From an uncultured Bacteroidaceae bacterium (GTDB lineage Bacteria > Bacteroidota > Bacteroidia > Bacteroidales > Bacteroidaceae): DNA of 53,656 nt. Below, in pieces: positions 23,612 to 32,374 of this stretch (the first letter of the stretch is position 1; the number at the start of each line of letters is the position of its first letter). The translations under genes and the position numbers were made by a program. The stretch spans positions 1 to 53,656 of the forward strand of contig CAJOEI010000017.1 in the NCBI GenBank assembly GCA_905233465.1, in the 5' to 3' direction. The notes under the pieces were generated by a model, which was not told where the DNA came from, searched no databases, and saw only the letters and a program-made list of their open reading frames with translations.

Positions 23612-24915
23612 GCTCATTCCTCATCGAAGGCGGCCACAGGTTGCGCGGTGACATCAAGCCACAGGGCGCCAAGAACGAGGCCCTGCAGGTGCTGTGCGCC
23701 ACGCTGCTCACAGACCAGCCCGTACGCATCAAGAACATTCCCGCCATAGCCGATGTCGACAACCAGATACAGCTGTTGCGCCAGATTGGTGTGCGCATCA
23801 CACAGAATGCACCTGGAGATATGACTTTTCAGGCCGACAACGTCAACATCGACTTCCTTCAGACCGACGAATTCCTCTCGCGCATGGCTGCGCTGCGGGG
23901 AAGCATCATGTTGCTGGGGCCGCAACTGGCGCGCTTCGGCCGTGCCACCATTGCCAAGCCTGGAGGTGACAAGATAGGCCGCCGCCGCGTGGACACACAC
24001 ATCCTGGGGCTGCAGAAACTGGGAGCCACCTTCGAACAGGATACATCGCGCGGTGTCTTTGTGGCACACGCAGAGCATCTGCGCGGCTCATACATGCTGC
24101 TTGACGAAGCCAGCATCACCGGCACGGCAAACATCATCCTGGCAGCAGTGCTGGCCGAGGGCACGACGACAATATACAACGCCGCCTGTGAACCCTACAT
24201 CCAACAGTTGTGCCTGCTGCTCAACAACATGGGTGCCAACATCACCGGCATAGCATCAAACCGCCTCACCATCGAAGGCGTGAAGGCTCTGCACGGTGCC
24301 ACACACACCATCCTGCCAGACATGATTGAGGTCGGCTCGTTCATCGGCATGGCCGCTATGGTGGGCGACGGCATCACCATACGCGACGTGGCCTATTCGC
24401 AGCTCGGCATTATTCCATATACCTTCCGACGCCTGGGCATCACCGTGGAACATCGCGGCGATGACATCTTCATACCGCATCACGACACCTACGAGATAGA
24501 CACCTTCCTCGACGGTTCGTTCATGACATTTGCCGACGCTCCGTGGCCAGGCCTCACACCCGACTTGCTCAGCGTGTTGCTGGTTGTGAGCACACAGGCA
24601 CAGGGCTCGGTGCTAATACACCAGAAGATGTTCGAGAGCCGCCTGTTCTTCGTCGACAAGCTCATTGACATGGGAGCACAAATCATCCTCTGCGACCCCC
24701 ACAGAGCCGTTGTCGTGGGGCATGGGGGCAAGATACGCCTACGTGCCGGACGCCTCAATTCGCCGGACATACGTGCGGGCATCGCAATGCTCATCGCCGC
24801 ACTTTCGGCCGAAGGCACAAGCACCATCAGCAACATACAGCAGATAGACCGCGGCTACGAGGACATCGAGGCACGACTCAATGCCTTGGGAGCAAAGATT
24901 ACCCGAATACCATGA
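23608..24915 (+). CDS. murA: UDP-N-acetylglucosamine 1-carboxyvinyltransferase (MurA), Cys-to-Asp active-site form
   Basis: 435 residues with the two-domain EPSP-synthase fold. GDIKPQGAKNEALQVL holds the conserved KN pair, and LGAKITRIP ends the protein. It transfers enolpyruvate from PEP to UDP-GlcNAc, the first committed step of peptidoglycan synthesis. In the catalytic loop the usual GGCAIGARPVD reads GGDKIGRRRVD. Residue 121 (codon 23968-23970, GAC) is Asp where E. coli has Cys115, the residue alkylated by fosfomycin. Asp forms are active but fosfomycin-insensitive in other bacteria. It overlaps both neighbours by 4 bp. Confidence 0.95.
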   Translation: MSSFLIEGGHRLRGDIKPQGAKNEALQVLCATLLTDQPVRIKNIPAIADVDNQIQLLRQIGVRITQNAPGDMTFQADNVNIDFLQTDEFLSRMAALRGSIMLLGPQLARFGRATIAKPGGDKIGRRRVDTHILGLQKLGATFEQDTSRGVFVAHAEHLRGSYMLLDEASITGTANIILAAVLAEGTTTIYNAACEPYIQQLCLLLNNMGANITGIASNRLTIEGVKALHGATHTILPDMIEVGSFIGMAAMVGDGITIRDVAYSQLGIIPYTFRRLGITVEHRGDDIFIPHHDTYEIDTFLDGSFMTFADAPWPGLTPDLLSVLLVVSTQAQGSVLIHQKMFESRLFFVDKLIDMGAQIILCDPHRAVVVGHGGKIRLRAGRLNSPDIRAGIAMLIAALSAEGTSTISNIQQIDRGYEDIEARLNALGAKITRIP

Positions 24916-25442
24916 TCACGTTTGACGACGTATATAAAATAGGTACGCTCGCGCGCACGCACGGAGTGAAAGGCGAACTTGCCTTTGCCTTCACCGATGA
25001 CGTGTGGGATCGCATTGATGCCGACTATGTCTTCTTATGCCTCGACGGGCTGCTGGTGCCCTTCTTCTTCGAGGAATGGCGCTTCCGCTCGGAGCACACA
25101 GCCCTGGTGAAGTTCGAGAACATTGACGACATACATGCAGCCGAACCACTGGTGGGTGCTGATGTGTTCTTCCCCAAAGACCTAACACCTGAGGATATTG
25201 ACGAGGAGGACCTCACGTGGCAGCACTTCATCGGCTTCGAGGTATGGCAAGGAGACGACACATTGCTTGGCACTGTGGCCGATGTTCTGGATCAAACAGC
25301 CAACGTGCTGCTCGATGTCGCCACCCCAGACGGCCACAGCATCCTCATCCCAGCCCACGAAGACTTTGTCATGAAGGCAGACCACCGTCTGCGGTGTCTC
25401 TACGTCAACGTGCCAGAAGAATTACTAACACTAAATGGATAA
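24912..25442 (+). CDS. rimM: Ribosome maturation factor RimM
   Basis: 176 residues. The N-terminal barrel has YKIGTLARTHGVKGELAFAF and a central FENIDDIHAAEPLVGADVFFP. The C-terminal PRC-barrel domain includes FEVWQGDDTLLGTVADVLDQTAN and ILIPAHEDFVMKADHRL. RimM assists 30S head maturation by binding S19. It overlaps murA by 4 bp and dxr by 8 bp, indicating tight coupling. Confidence 0.94.
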   Translation: MITFDDVYKIGTLARTHGVKGELAFAFTDDVWDRIDADYVFLCLDGLLVPFFFEEWRFRSEHTALVKFENIDDIHAAEPLVGADVFFPKDLTPEDIDEEDLTWQHFIGFEVWQGDDTLLGTVADVLDQTANVLLDVATPDGHSILIPAHEDFVMKADHRLRCLYVNVPEELLTLNG

Positions 25443-26592
25443 ACAGAAACAAATAGCCATTCTCGGTTCGACAGGCAGCATAGGCACCCAAGCCCTGCAA
25501 GTCATTGCCGAGCATCCCGACCGCTTTGCAGCACGCATCCTGACAGCACACTCGCGCTGGCAACTGCTGGCCGAACAGGCCCGCCGCTTTGTGCCTGCAG
25601 CAGTGGTCATTGCCGACGAGGGATGCTACGAGCCGTTGCGCGATGCTCTTGCAGACCTGCCCATTCAGGTCTACGCTGGTGCCGATGCGCTGTGTCAGGT
25701 CGTCGAGTCTGATGCAGTGGACATCGTGCTCACCGCCATGGTGGGCTTTGCAGGCCTGCCGCCAACCATCTCCGCCATACGCGCAGGCAAACAGATTGCC
25801 TTGGCCAACAAAGAGACTATGGTTGTCGCCGGCGAACTCATCAATGCTCTGGCCATTGAGCACAAGGCACCCATTCTGCCGGTGGACAGCGAGCACTCGG
25901 CTATCTTCCAAAGCATTATTGGCGAGGTATCGCCCATAGAGAAGATTATACTGACAGCTTCAGGAGGCCCCTTCCGCACATTCTCACGCCAGCAGCTGGC
26001 CACCGTGACACCCGACCAAGCGCTGCGTCATCCCAACTGGGACATGGGAGCAAAGATTACCATCGACTCTGCCACGATGATGAACAAAGGTTTTGAAGTC
26101 ATTGAGGCCAAATGGCTATTCGATGTCGAGCCCGACCGCATACAGGTGGTGGTGCATCCACAGAGCGTGGTGCACTCTGCCGTGCAGTTTGCCGACGGAG
26201 CTGTGAAGGCACAGCTCGGTGTGCCCGACATGCGCGTGCCTATTCAGTTGGCATTCAGCTTCCCCGAACGCCTCCAGAGCAGCTTTGACCGCCTGAATTG
26301 GTTCACCATGCACAGCCTTACCTTCGAGCAACCCGACACAGAACGCTTCCCGTGTTTGGCTATCGCCTACGAAGCCCTGCGGCGCGGCGGCAATGCGCCA
26401 TGCGTGGTCAACGCGGCCAACGAAGTGGTCAACCTGGCTTTCAGGCAGCAACGATGCTCGTTCACCGACATCCACGAGACCATTGCCCGCACGATGGATG
26501 CTGTCACACACATCAACAAGCCTACCCTTGACGACTATCTCGCAACGGATGCCGAGGCTCGTCGATATGCAGATTCTTTGCTAAACAAGTAA
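25435..26592 (+). CDS. dxr: 1-deoxy-D-xylulose-5-phosphate reductoisomerase
   Basis: 385 residues. NADPH-binding IAILGSTGSIGTQALQVI (~7-24) is followed by LANKETMVVAGELI, the metal/substrate site ILPVDSEHSAIFQ, the flexible-loop region TASGGPFRTF, HPNWDMGAKITIDSATMMNKG and FEVIEAKWLFDV. It catalyses the second step of the MEP isoprenoid pathway and is the target of fosmidomycin. It is embedded in the housekeeping run, 44 bp before rseP. Confidence 0.96.
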   Translation: MDKQKQIAILGSTGSIGTQALQVIAEHPDRFAARILTAHSRWQLLAEQARRFVPAAVVIADEGCYEPLRDALADLPIQVYAGADALCQVVESDAVDIVLTAMVGFAGLPPTISAIRAGKQIALANKETMVVAGELINALAIEHKAPILPVDSEHSAIFQSIIGEVSPIEKIILTASGGPFRTFSRQQLATVTPDQALRHPNWDMGAKITIDSATMMNKGFEVIEAKWLFDVEPDRIQVVVHPQSVVHSAVQFADGAVKAQLGVPDMRVPIQLAFSFPERLQSSFDRLNWFTMHSLTFEQPDTERFPCLAIAYEALRRGGNAPCVVNAANEVVNLAFRQQRCSFTDIHETIARTMDAVTHINKPTLDDYLATDAEARRYADSLLNK

Positions 26593-26636
26593 CACACTGA
26601 TACATAAACATAAACACACACAACATTTAACTACCA

Positions 26637-28040
26637 ATGTCTGTTTTTCTCATCAAAACTATACAGCTCATCCTCTGCTTCGCACTGCTTATCGTGCTGC
26701 ACGAGGGTGGACACTTCTTCTTCTCAAAGCTTTTTGGCATACGAGTGGAGAAGTTCTTTATGTTCTTCGACTACAAGTTCCACCTCTTCTCCACCCACGA
26801 CAAGTGGTTTGCACGCCTGTTCCCGCGCATAGCCAAGAACGAGACTGAATACGGCATAGGCTGGATTCCGCTCGGAGGCTATGTGAAGATTTCAGGCATG
26901 ATCGACGAGAGCCTCGACCTGGAACAGATGAAGCAGCCCGTGCAGGAATGGGAGTTCCGTTCGCGCCCCGTATGGCAGCGCTTCCTGGTCATGGTGGGCG
27001 GTGTGCTGGTCAACTTCCTTGTGGCACTGTTCATCTACGCGATGATACTCTTTGCATGGGGCGAAGACACGCTGCCCGTGCGCAACATCAGTCACGGCTT
27101 CAGTTACAACGAGATGGCGGAGGCCATCGGATTCTGCGACGGCGATGTGCCCATACGTGCCGACGACCAACCCATTGACGTGTGGAACGGCACAGTGTAT
27201 CGCACCATCTCTCAGGCGAAGACTGTGACAGTGCTGCGCAACGGTAGCGAGGTGACGCTGGATATGCCTGCAGAAGGCATCAACCTGCTGGAGATGCTTG
27301 AGCAGGATCCACGTTTCCTCACTGTGAACGTGCCGACGGAAATCGATAGTGTGGTGCCGGGCTCACCAGCTGCCAAGGCAGGCATCCTCAAGGGCGACCG
27401 TATTGTCGGTGTCGACGGCCAGCCCACAGCATGGTGGAGCGACTTCGACGCCATCATGGGCCGCAAGGCCGACATACTCGCCTCCGACTGCTCGCACGAG
27501 GACAGCCTGCGCCTGCGCCAGCTCACCATCGCCGTGATGCACACGCAGACCAACACCATCGACACAATTCCTCTCATGCTGGATGAGGAATACCATCTTG
27601 GCATCACCAAGATGCACTATCTCAACTACTACACCACCGAGCACCGCGACTTCGGTTTCCTTGAGAGCATTCCCGCCGGCATCACTTATGGATGGGAGAC
27701 TCTGAAGGGCTATGTCAGCGACCTGAGATATATTTTCTCCAAGAAAGGCGCTCAGAGCGTAGGCTCCTTCGGCACCATCGGCAACCTCTTCCCCGCAGTA
27801 TGGGACTGGCAGTCGTTCTGGCAGATCACGGCATTCATCAGCATCATGTTGGCCTTCATGAACATATTGCCAATACCCGGCCTCGACGGTGGCCACATCT
27901 TCTTCCTGATGGTAGAGGCCATCACACGCCGCCCGCCGTCTGACCGTTTCATGGAATGGGCACAGTACGTGGGCATGGCCATCATACTAGCACTCATGGC
28001 ATTAGCAATATTCAACGACATCGTGAAGTTTGTCTTCTGA
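26637..28040 (+). CDS. rseP: RseP-type site-2 intramembrane metalloprotease
   Basis: 467 residues. The first TM segment carries the zinc site VLHEGGHFFFS (H22-E23-H26). GIGWIPLGGYVKISGM follows, then PDZ-type regions (one has VVPGSPAAKAGILKGDRIVGV at about 240-260). The third zinc ligand is in NILPIPGLDGGH near the C-terminus. Site-2 proteases cleave transmembrane segments of anti-sigma factors or remnant signal peptides in the inner membrane. Confidence 0.94.
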   Translation: MSVFLIKTIQLILCFALLIVLHEGGHFFFSKLFGIRVEKFFMFFDYKFHLFSTHDKWFARLFPRIAKNETEYGIGWIPLGGYVKISGMIDESLDLEQMKQPVQEWEFRSRPVWQRFLVMVGGVLVNFLVALFIYAMILFAWGEDTLPVRNISHGFSYNEMAEAIGFCDGDVPIRADDQPIDVWNGTVYRTISQAKTVTVLRNGSEVTLDMPAEGINLLEMLEQDPRFLTVNVPTEIDSVVPGSPAAKAGILKGDRIVGVDGQPTAWWSDFDAIMGRKADILASDCSHEDSLRLRQLTIAVMHTQTNTIDTIPLMLDEEYHLGITKMHYLNYYTTEHRDFGFLESIPAGITYGWETLKGYVSDLRYIFSKKGAQSVGSFGTIGNLFPAVWDWQSFWQITAFISIMLAFMNILPIPGLDGGHIFFLMVEAITRRPPSDRFMEWAQYVGMAIILALMALAIFNDIVKFVF

Positions 28041-28103
28041 CCGACTGTCTTTAAACTTTAAACCCTAAACTTACTTTAAACTTTAAACCTTAAACTTTAA
28101 ACT

Positions 28104-28121
28104 ACGACCGCAGGTCGTGTC
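28104..28121 (+). repeat. 5'-leader hairpin repeat, copy H (compensatory variant)
   Basis: ACGACCGCAGGTCGTGTC: relative to the other copies the stem G-C pair has become A-T (ACGACC/GGTCGT) while pairing is kept. It ends 10 nt before ATG 28132 of holB. It is preceded from about 28048 by TTTAAACTTTAAACC-type arms. Confidence 0.92.
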
Positions 28122-28131
28122 CTTCACATTC

Positions 28132-29181
28132 ATGTCATCGCCCATCGACAACAGCATAGCACGTGAGGCCTTACGCACAAGGCTCCTGACAGACCTCGCC
28201 GCCGACCGCGTGCCGCATGCCATTATGTTTTGCGGGCCGCAACAGGCCGGCAAGCTGGCGATGGCATTGGACTTCGCACGGGCGTTGCTGTGCCAGCACC
28301 CACAGCCCGACGGCCAGCCATGCGGACAATGCATCAGCTGTCGCATGGCAGCCAAGCTGGAGCACCCTGACCTACATTTTGCCTTCCCAATAGTCAAGGA
28401 TGCCAAGACCAAAACCGAAGAAGCCACATCGGACATCTTCATAAAGGAATGGCGTGCCCAACTGATAGAGAATCCATACTTTGACCTCGACCAGTGGCTG
28501 ATTGTCATGGGAGCCGAGAACCAGCAGGCCAAATACTACGTTGCCGAGGCCGCAAACATCGCGCGCAAGCTGGTACTCAAGAGCAATCAAGGCGGTCGCA
28601 AGGTGATGTTGATATGGTTGCCCGAGAAGATGAATGCCGAGACAGCCAATGCGCTGCTCAAGCTCTTCGAGGAGCCGCCGGCCGGTACGCACTTCATCAT
28701 GGTCAGCGATGAGCCCGACTTGATGCTGGCCACCATACTCAGCCGCACACAGCGCATCCTCGTGCCACCCATGCCCGACGACGAGTGGCGCAGCGTGTGT
28801 CCGGAGAAAGACGAAGGCCAGGACTTTGAACTATTCGTGCGCCTCATGCGCCTGGCCTACCAGCGCAAGGCCAAGGAGCTGCGCGAGTGGGCCGACGAGG
28901 TGTCGGCAATGGGACGCGAACGCCAGAAGCAGTTCCTGGCATTCGCACAGCGCATGGCACGCGAGAACTTCATATACAACTTCCAACAACCGGAACTCAA
29001 CTCCCTGACGACAGAGCAAGAGGCCTTCAGCCGCAACTTCGCACGCTTTGTCAATGAGAGGAATATAATATCATTCACCGACGAGCTGCAGCGCGCCGAG
29101 ACAGACATCGTGCAGAATGTCAATCCACGCATGGTCTTCTTCGGCCTCGCACTGCAAATCATCGTCCTACTGAAATCTTAA
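28132..29181 (+). CDS. holB: DNA polymerase III subunit delta'
   Basis: 349 residues from ATG 28132; the in-frame upstream GTG lies in the hairpin repeat and is less likely. AAA+ clamp-loader fold: HAIMFCGPQQAGKLAMALDFARALL has a degenerate P-loop, and the zinc module PCGQCISC follows. KVMLIWLPEKMNAETANALLKLFEEPPAGTHF and ATILSRTQRI (the SRC-like region) are also present. It is part of the clamp loader that places the beta clamp on DNA. It is followed 3 bp later by ricT. Confidence 0.92.
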   Translation: MSSPIDNSIAREALRTRLLTDLAADRVPHAIMFCGPQQAGKLAMALDFARALLCQHPQPDGQPCGQCISCRMAAKLEHPDLHFAFPIVKDAKTKTEEATSDIFIKEWRAQLIENPYFDLDQWLIVMGAENQQAKYYVAEAANIARKLVLKSNQGGRKVMLIWLPEKMNAETANALLKLFEEPPAGTHFIMVSDEPDLMLATILSRTQRILVPPMPDDEWRSVCPEKDEGQDFELFVRLMRLAYQRKAKELREWADEVSAMGRERQKQFLAFAQRMARENFIYNFQQPELNSLTTEQEAFSRNFARFVNERNIISFTDELQRAETDIVQNVNPRMVFFGLALQIIVLLKS

Positions 29182-29184
29182 GCA

Positions 29185-30519
29185 ATGGAAAAGAAATACT
29201 ATCTCGGAGGCATCGACAGAGGACTCGTGAAAGAAGGCTGCCCCAAACAAAGCTGCCAGCTAAACGTCTTCGACTACATGGCCGACATTCCCGGCAACGT
29301 CGAGACGACAGACCTCGTTGAAGTGCAGTTCAAGAACACACGCAAGGGATTCTACCACAACTCCAACCACCTGCCGTTGGAGAAAGGTGACATAGTGGCA
29401 GTCGAGGCCTCACCGGGCCACGACATCGGCACTGTGACGCTGACCGGACAACTTGTGCTCTTGCAGATGAAACGCACCCCACCGCGCAACCCCGACGACA
29501 TCAAGCGCGTCTATCGCAAGGTGCGACCCGTGGATATGGAGAAATACGAGGAAGCCAAGGCTCGCGAGCACGACACCATGATACGCAGCCGCCAGATAGC
29601 CAAGGACTTAGGCTTGGAGATGAAGATTGGCGACGTCGAGTATCAGGGCGACGGCCAGAAAGCCATATTCTACTATATCGCCGACGGTCGCGTCGACTTC
29701 CGTCAGCTCATCAAAGTGCTGGCCGAAGCCTTCCGCGTCAGGATAGAAATGAAGCAGATCGGTGCACGCCAGGAGGCCGGACGCATCGGCGGCTTCGGAC
29801 CCTGCGGACGCGAGCTGTGCTGCACCACGTGGATGAAGAACTTTGTCAGTGTTTCTACCGCCGCAGCCCGCTTCCAGGATCTATCACTCAACCCGCAGAA
29901 GCTGGCCGGGCAATGTGCCAAGCTCAAGTGCTGCATGAACTACGAAGCCGACCAATATGTGGAGGCCTCACGCCGTCTGCCCAGCCGCGAGATTGTGCTG
30001 CAGACTATGGACAGCGACTACTATTACTTCAAGTCGGACATCCTTGCCGGAGAGGTGACCTACAGCACCGACAAACGTGTGGCTGCGAACCTGGTGACCA
30101 TCACCGCGGCCCGCGCACTGGAGGTGGTGGCAATGAACCGCGACGGACAAAAACCCGACACGCTCGACGACAGAGTCAAATCCGCACCGACCAAACCCAT
30201 TGACCTGGCCACACAGGAAGACCTGACACGCTTTGATAAAGCCAAGAAGAAGCGCAAGAAGAAAAACAGGCAAGCATCTGACGAACCACAGCAGGCCACA
30301 GCAGAGACAAGCAACAACGCCACTGATGCGCCGCAGAAAACGGCTGAAACGTCTGAAAACCAGCGCTCGGCAGAGCCAGCACCGAGCCGCGACAACCAGC
30401 AGCGACAGCAGAACAGCGACCAGCGTCAGGCTGATGCCACCCAGAAACAACGTGGACGAGACCAACGCCGGCAAAACGACATGCGCCGCCGCGAACAGCA
30501 GAACCCGACAAAAGAATGA
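29185..30519 (+). CDS. ricT: RicT/YaaT-type PSP1-domain regulatory Fe-S complex subunit
   Basis: 444 residues. The first ~280 form the PSP1 C-terminal-type core: VEVQFKNTRKGFYHNSNHLPL, GDIVAVEASPGHDIGTV, GGFGPCGRELCCTTWMKNF and LAGQCAKLKCCMNYE. The clustered cysteines match those that bind Fe-S in the B. subtilis Ric complex. The last ~120 residues are low-complexity, charged (KKKRKKKNRQ, Gln/Arg-rich), probably disordered and possibly RNA-binding. holB-ricT-gldH is a recurrent order in Bacteroidota. Confidence 0.88.
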   Translation: MEKKYYLGGIDRGLVKEGCPKQSCQLNVFDYMADIPGNVETTDLVEVQFKNTRKGFYHNSNHLPLEKGDIVAVEASPGHDIGTVTLTGQLVLLQMKRTPPRNPDDIKRVYRKVRPVDMEKYEEAKAREHDTMIRSRQIAKDLGLEMKIGDVEYQGDGQKAIFYYIADGRVDFRQLIKVLAEAFRVRIEMKQIGARQEAGRIGGFGPCGRELCCTTWMKNFVSVSTAAARFQDLSLNPQKLAGQCAKLKCCMNYEADQYVEASRRLPSREIVLQTMDSDYYYFKSDILAGEVTYSTDKRVAANLVTITAARALEVVAMNRDGQKPDTLDDRVKSAPTKPIDLATQEDLTRFDKAKKKRKKKNRQASDEPQQATAETSNNATDAPQKTAETSENQRSAEPAPSRDNQQRQQNSDQRQADATQKQRGRDQRRQNDMRRREQQNPTKE

Positions 30520-30520
30520 C

Positions 30521-31000
30521 ATGAAATCCTGCAACACACCAATGTCTGCATCCTTCATTCGCCATTCTGCATCCTTCATATTCACATTGCTGCTGCTCGT
30601 GGCTTGCAGCCATCGGCCTGTGATGCACGCCTATCTGCCCATCAGCGACGCCTGTTGGACGTACACCGACACCCTGCGCTTCCACCTGCCGCCCGTGGAA
30701 TCATCGAGGCTATATACCTTCAGCGTCGGTATTCGTGCCAACGACCGCCCGAGCTATCGCGACCTGTGGGTGGTGGTAGAGCAGCGCACGTCCGGCATGT
30801 GCAGGCGCGACACAACACATTTGTTTCTCGCTTCCGACCGCGGTGCTTGGCATAGCCCAGGAGTGGTGCTGCACGACATCGAGCAAGTGGTGGCTGCCGC
30901 ACGCTACGAACAGGGCGAGGAGGCCGACATCCTTCTCTACCACATCATGTCAAGTCAGGAAGTGGATGGCATCGTTGAGGCTGGAATCAAAGTAGAATGA
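30521..31000 (+). CDS. gldH: Gliding-motility lipoprotein GldH-like
   Basis: 159 residues from ATG 30521, 1 bp after the ricT stop. The lipoprotein signal has lipobox LLLVACS (Cys29). The N-terminal part is lengthened by a degenerate repeat (SASFIRHSASFI). The mature domain (CWTYTDTLRFHLPPVESSRLYTFSV..., IRANDRPSYRDLWVVVEQ, DIEQVVAA) fits the GldH family. GldH is required for gliding in Flavobacterium but is widespread in non-gliding Bacteroidota, where its role is unclear. Confidence 0.85.
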   Translation: MKSCNTPMSASFIRHSASFIFTLLLLVACSHRPVMHAYLPISDACWTYTDTLRFHLPPVESSRLYTFSVGIRANDRPSYRDLWVVVEQRTSGMCRRDTTHLFLASDRGAWHSPGVVLHDIEQVVAAARYEQGEEADILLYHIMSSQEVDGIVEAGIKVE

Positions 31001-31063
31001 CAAATCAAACGAAAGTGCACACCAAGTGATACTCAGCATCACGACTGGTGAGAATAATACATT

Positions 31064-31102
31064 AAAAAATTGGCCCGTCTGGAAGTTGATTCCTGACGGG
31101 CC
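31064..31102 (-). terminator. Intrinsic terminator of the tiny transcription unit
   Basis: On the minus strand GGCCCGTC-A-GGAA, loop TCAAC, TTCC-A-GACGGGCC, then AATTTTTT. The stem is 8 + 4 bp interrupted by one mismatch. It lies 53 bp beyond the stop of the 29-residue ORF and could also terminate gldH transcripts from the other side. Confidence 0.88.
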
Positions 31103-31155
31103 GGGTTATTAAATGTTAACTAAAAATCTAATTTAAAAATGCATCTGAGAATGTA

Positions 31156-31245
31156 TTAGTCCAGACGTGTGCTGAAAACAGATGCGTTACTAACGATTGC
31201 TGCAATTGCTACAATTGCGAATGCAATAGAATAAGTGAGTGTCAT
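31156..31245 (-). CDS. Tiny 29-residue hydrophobic peptide
   Basis: ATG 31245 to TAA 31156. The peptide begins MTLTYSIAFAIVAIAAIVSN and ends ASVFSTRLD: one predicted membrane-spanning segment with a short polar tail. An A/G-rich stretch (AAAGGTAAAAGGATT) precedes the ATG. A promoter -7 box (31417-31424), a leader of about 165 nt and a strong intrinsic terminator make a complete small transcription unit, which argues the ORF is expressed. It may instead be incidental to a regulatory RNA. No family is recognised. Confidence 0.6.
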   Translation of the reverse strand: MTLTYSIAFAIVAIAAIVSNASVFSTRLD

Positions 31246-31412
31246 AATCCTTTTACCTTTTTTTAATTAATACTCGCTTTGTTTGTGTTCTCATGTGGCG
31301 GTCCCGGGCTTAGCTCAGGACGAGCCTTTAACGTAGCTCTGTACGAGCGTTTGTTATCCTATAATTATCTTTTTGTTATCCTAACGTAGATCGCTTGTCT
31401 TTTGCTTTTGAC
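31246..31412 (-). ncRNA. Structured leader (or small RNA) of the tiny unit
   Basis: Two 13-nt hairpins of the same design, GCTCGTACAGAGC (31348-31336) and GCTCGTCCTGAGC (31325-31313), lie 23 bp apart. Upstream are two TAGGATAACAAA direct repeats, and two ACGTAG/CTACGT words flank this region. It is transcribed, if at all, from TACCTTTG at 31424-31417. No known riboswitch or RNA family is recognised. Confidence 0.45.
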
Positions 31413-31416
31413 GATG

Positions 31417-31424
31417 CAAAGGTA
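31417..31424 (-). promoter_or_regulatory. Promoter -7 box of the tiny unit
   Basis: Minus-strand TACCTTTG. A TTTG lies 23 bp upstream, longer than the usual 19-21. The 31425-31560 stretch otherwise holds no gene I can support. Confidence 0.6.
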
Positions 31425-31574
31425 CGGCCATTATACAGAAAACACATCAAAAACATGTTGAAAAACATATTTTCGACCGCTTTTGTTGATTACAATCAAG
31501 AAAAAGGGTAAGTTTTACACTTATTGATGAAGTTGGATTTTCGGTAGCAAAATGTCAGTCCAAGTGACACTTTG

Positions 31575-32324
31575 TCACAAATCCACTTCCACGGGACAAT
31601 GGTCGGAGCCAAAAATGTCGGTGTGTATGCGTGTTTGTGTCACCTGTGGGAAGAGTCGTTCTGACACCAACCAATAGTCTATGCGCCAGCCTGTGTTCTT
31701 CTCACGGGCACGGAAACGATAGCTCCACCACGAATATACGTCTATGACGTCGGGATTCTGGCGACGCCATGTGTCGGCAAAGCCCGATTCCAGCAATAGA
31801 CCGAATTTGTGACGCTCTTCTTCTGTGAAGCCTGCGTTCTTGCGATTAGTCTTTGGGTTCTTCAGGTCTATCTCTTGATGTGCCACGTTCATATCGCCAC
31901 AGATGAGCACCGGCTTCTGTGCATCCAAGCGACAGACATAGTCGCGGAAAGCATCATCCCATGTCATGCGATAGTCCAAGCGTCGCAATCCGTCCTGAGA
32001 GTTGGGTGTGTAGACCGTGACAACGTAGAAGTCATTGTATTCCAGCGTGATGACACGGCCCTCGTGATCATGTTCGTCTATGCCCATTCCCATGCAAACA
32101 TTCAATGGCTTGTGGCGTGTGAAGATAGCTGTGCCAGAGTAACCAGGCCGCTCGGCGTAGTTCCAGTAGCTCTCATAGCCTGGGAACGCCATATCTATCT
32201 GTCCCGCACTGAGTTTGGTCTCCTGAATGCAGAAGAAGTCTGCATCCAATTGCGCGAAAATATCGCGAAATCCTTTGCCGTCACAGGCCCGCAAGCCGTT
32301 GACATTCCAAGAAACAAAACGCAT
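31575..32324 (-). CDS. xth: Exodeoxyribonuclease III
   Basis: 249 residues from ATG 32324; MRFVSWNVNGLRACDGKGF is the usual start, so the longer open frame upstream is excluded. EEP-family motifs: DADFFCIQETKLS (metal Glu), VVTVYTPNSQDG, ICGDMNVAHQEIDLKNPK, WWSYRFRAREKNTGWRIDYWL and FGSDHCPVEVDL (catalytic Asp-His). It acts as AP endonuclease and 3'-5' exonuclease in base-excision repair. Confidence 0.95.
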   Translation of the reverse strand: MRFVSWNVNGLRACDGKGFRDIFAQLDADFFCIQETKLSAGQIDMAFPGYESYWNYAERPGYSGTAIFTRHKPLNVCMGMGIDEHDHEGRVITLEYNDFYVVTVYTPNSQDGLRRLDYRMTWDDAFRDYVCRLDAQKPVLICGDMNVAHQEIDLKNPKTNRKNAGFTEEERHKFGLLLESGFADTWRRQNPDVIDVYSWWSYRFRAREKNTGWRIDYWLVSERLFPQVTQTRIHTDIFGSDHCPVEVDL

Positions 32325-32374
32325 ATTCTGAATAAAGGTAGATGAATAACGTAGAATGGTTAACGGATGATGTG

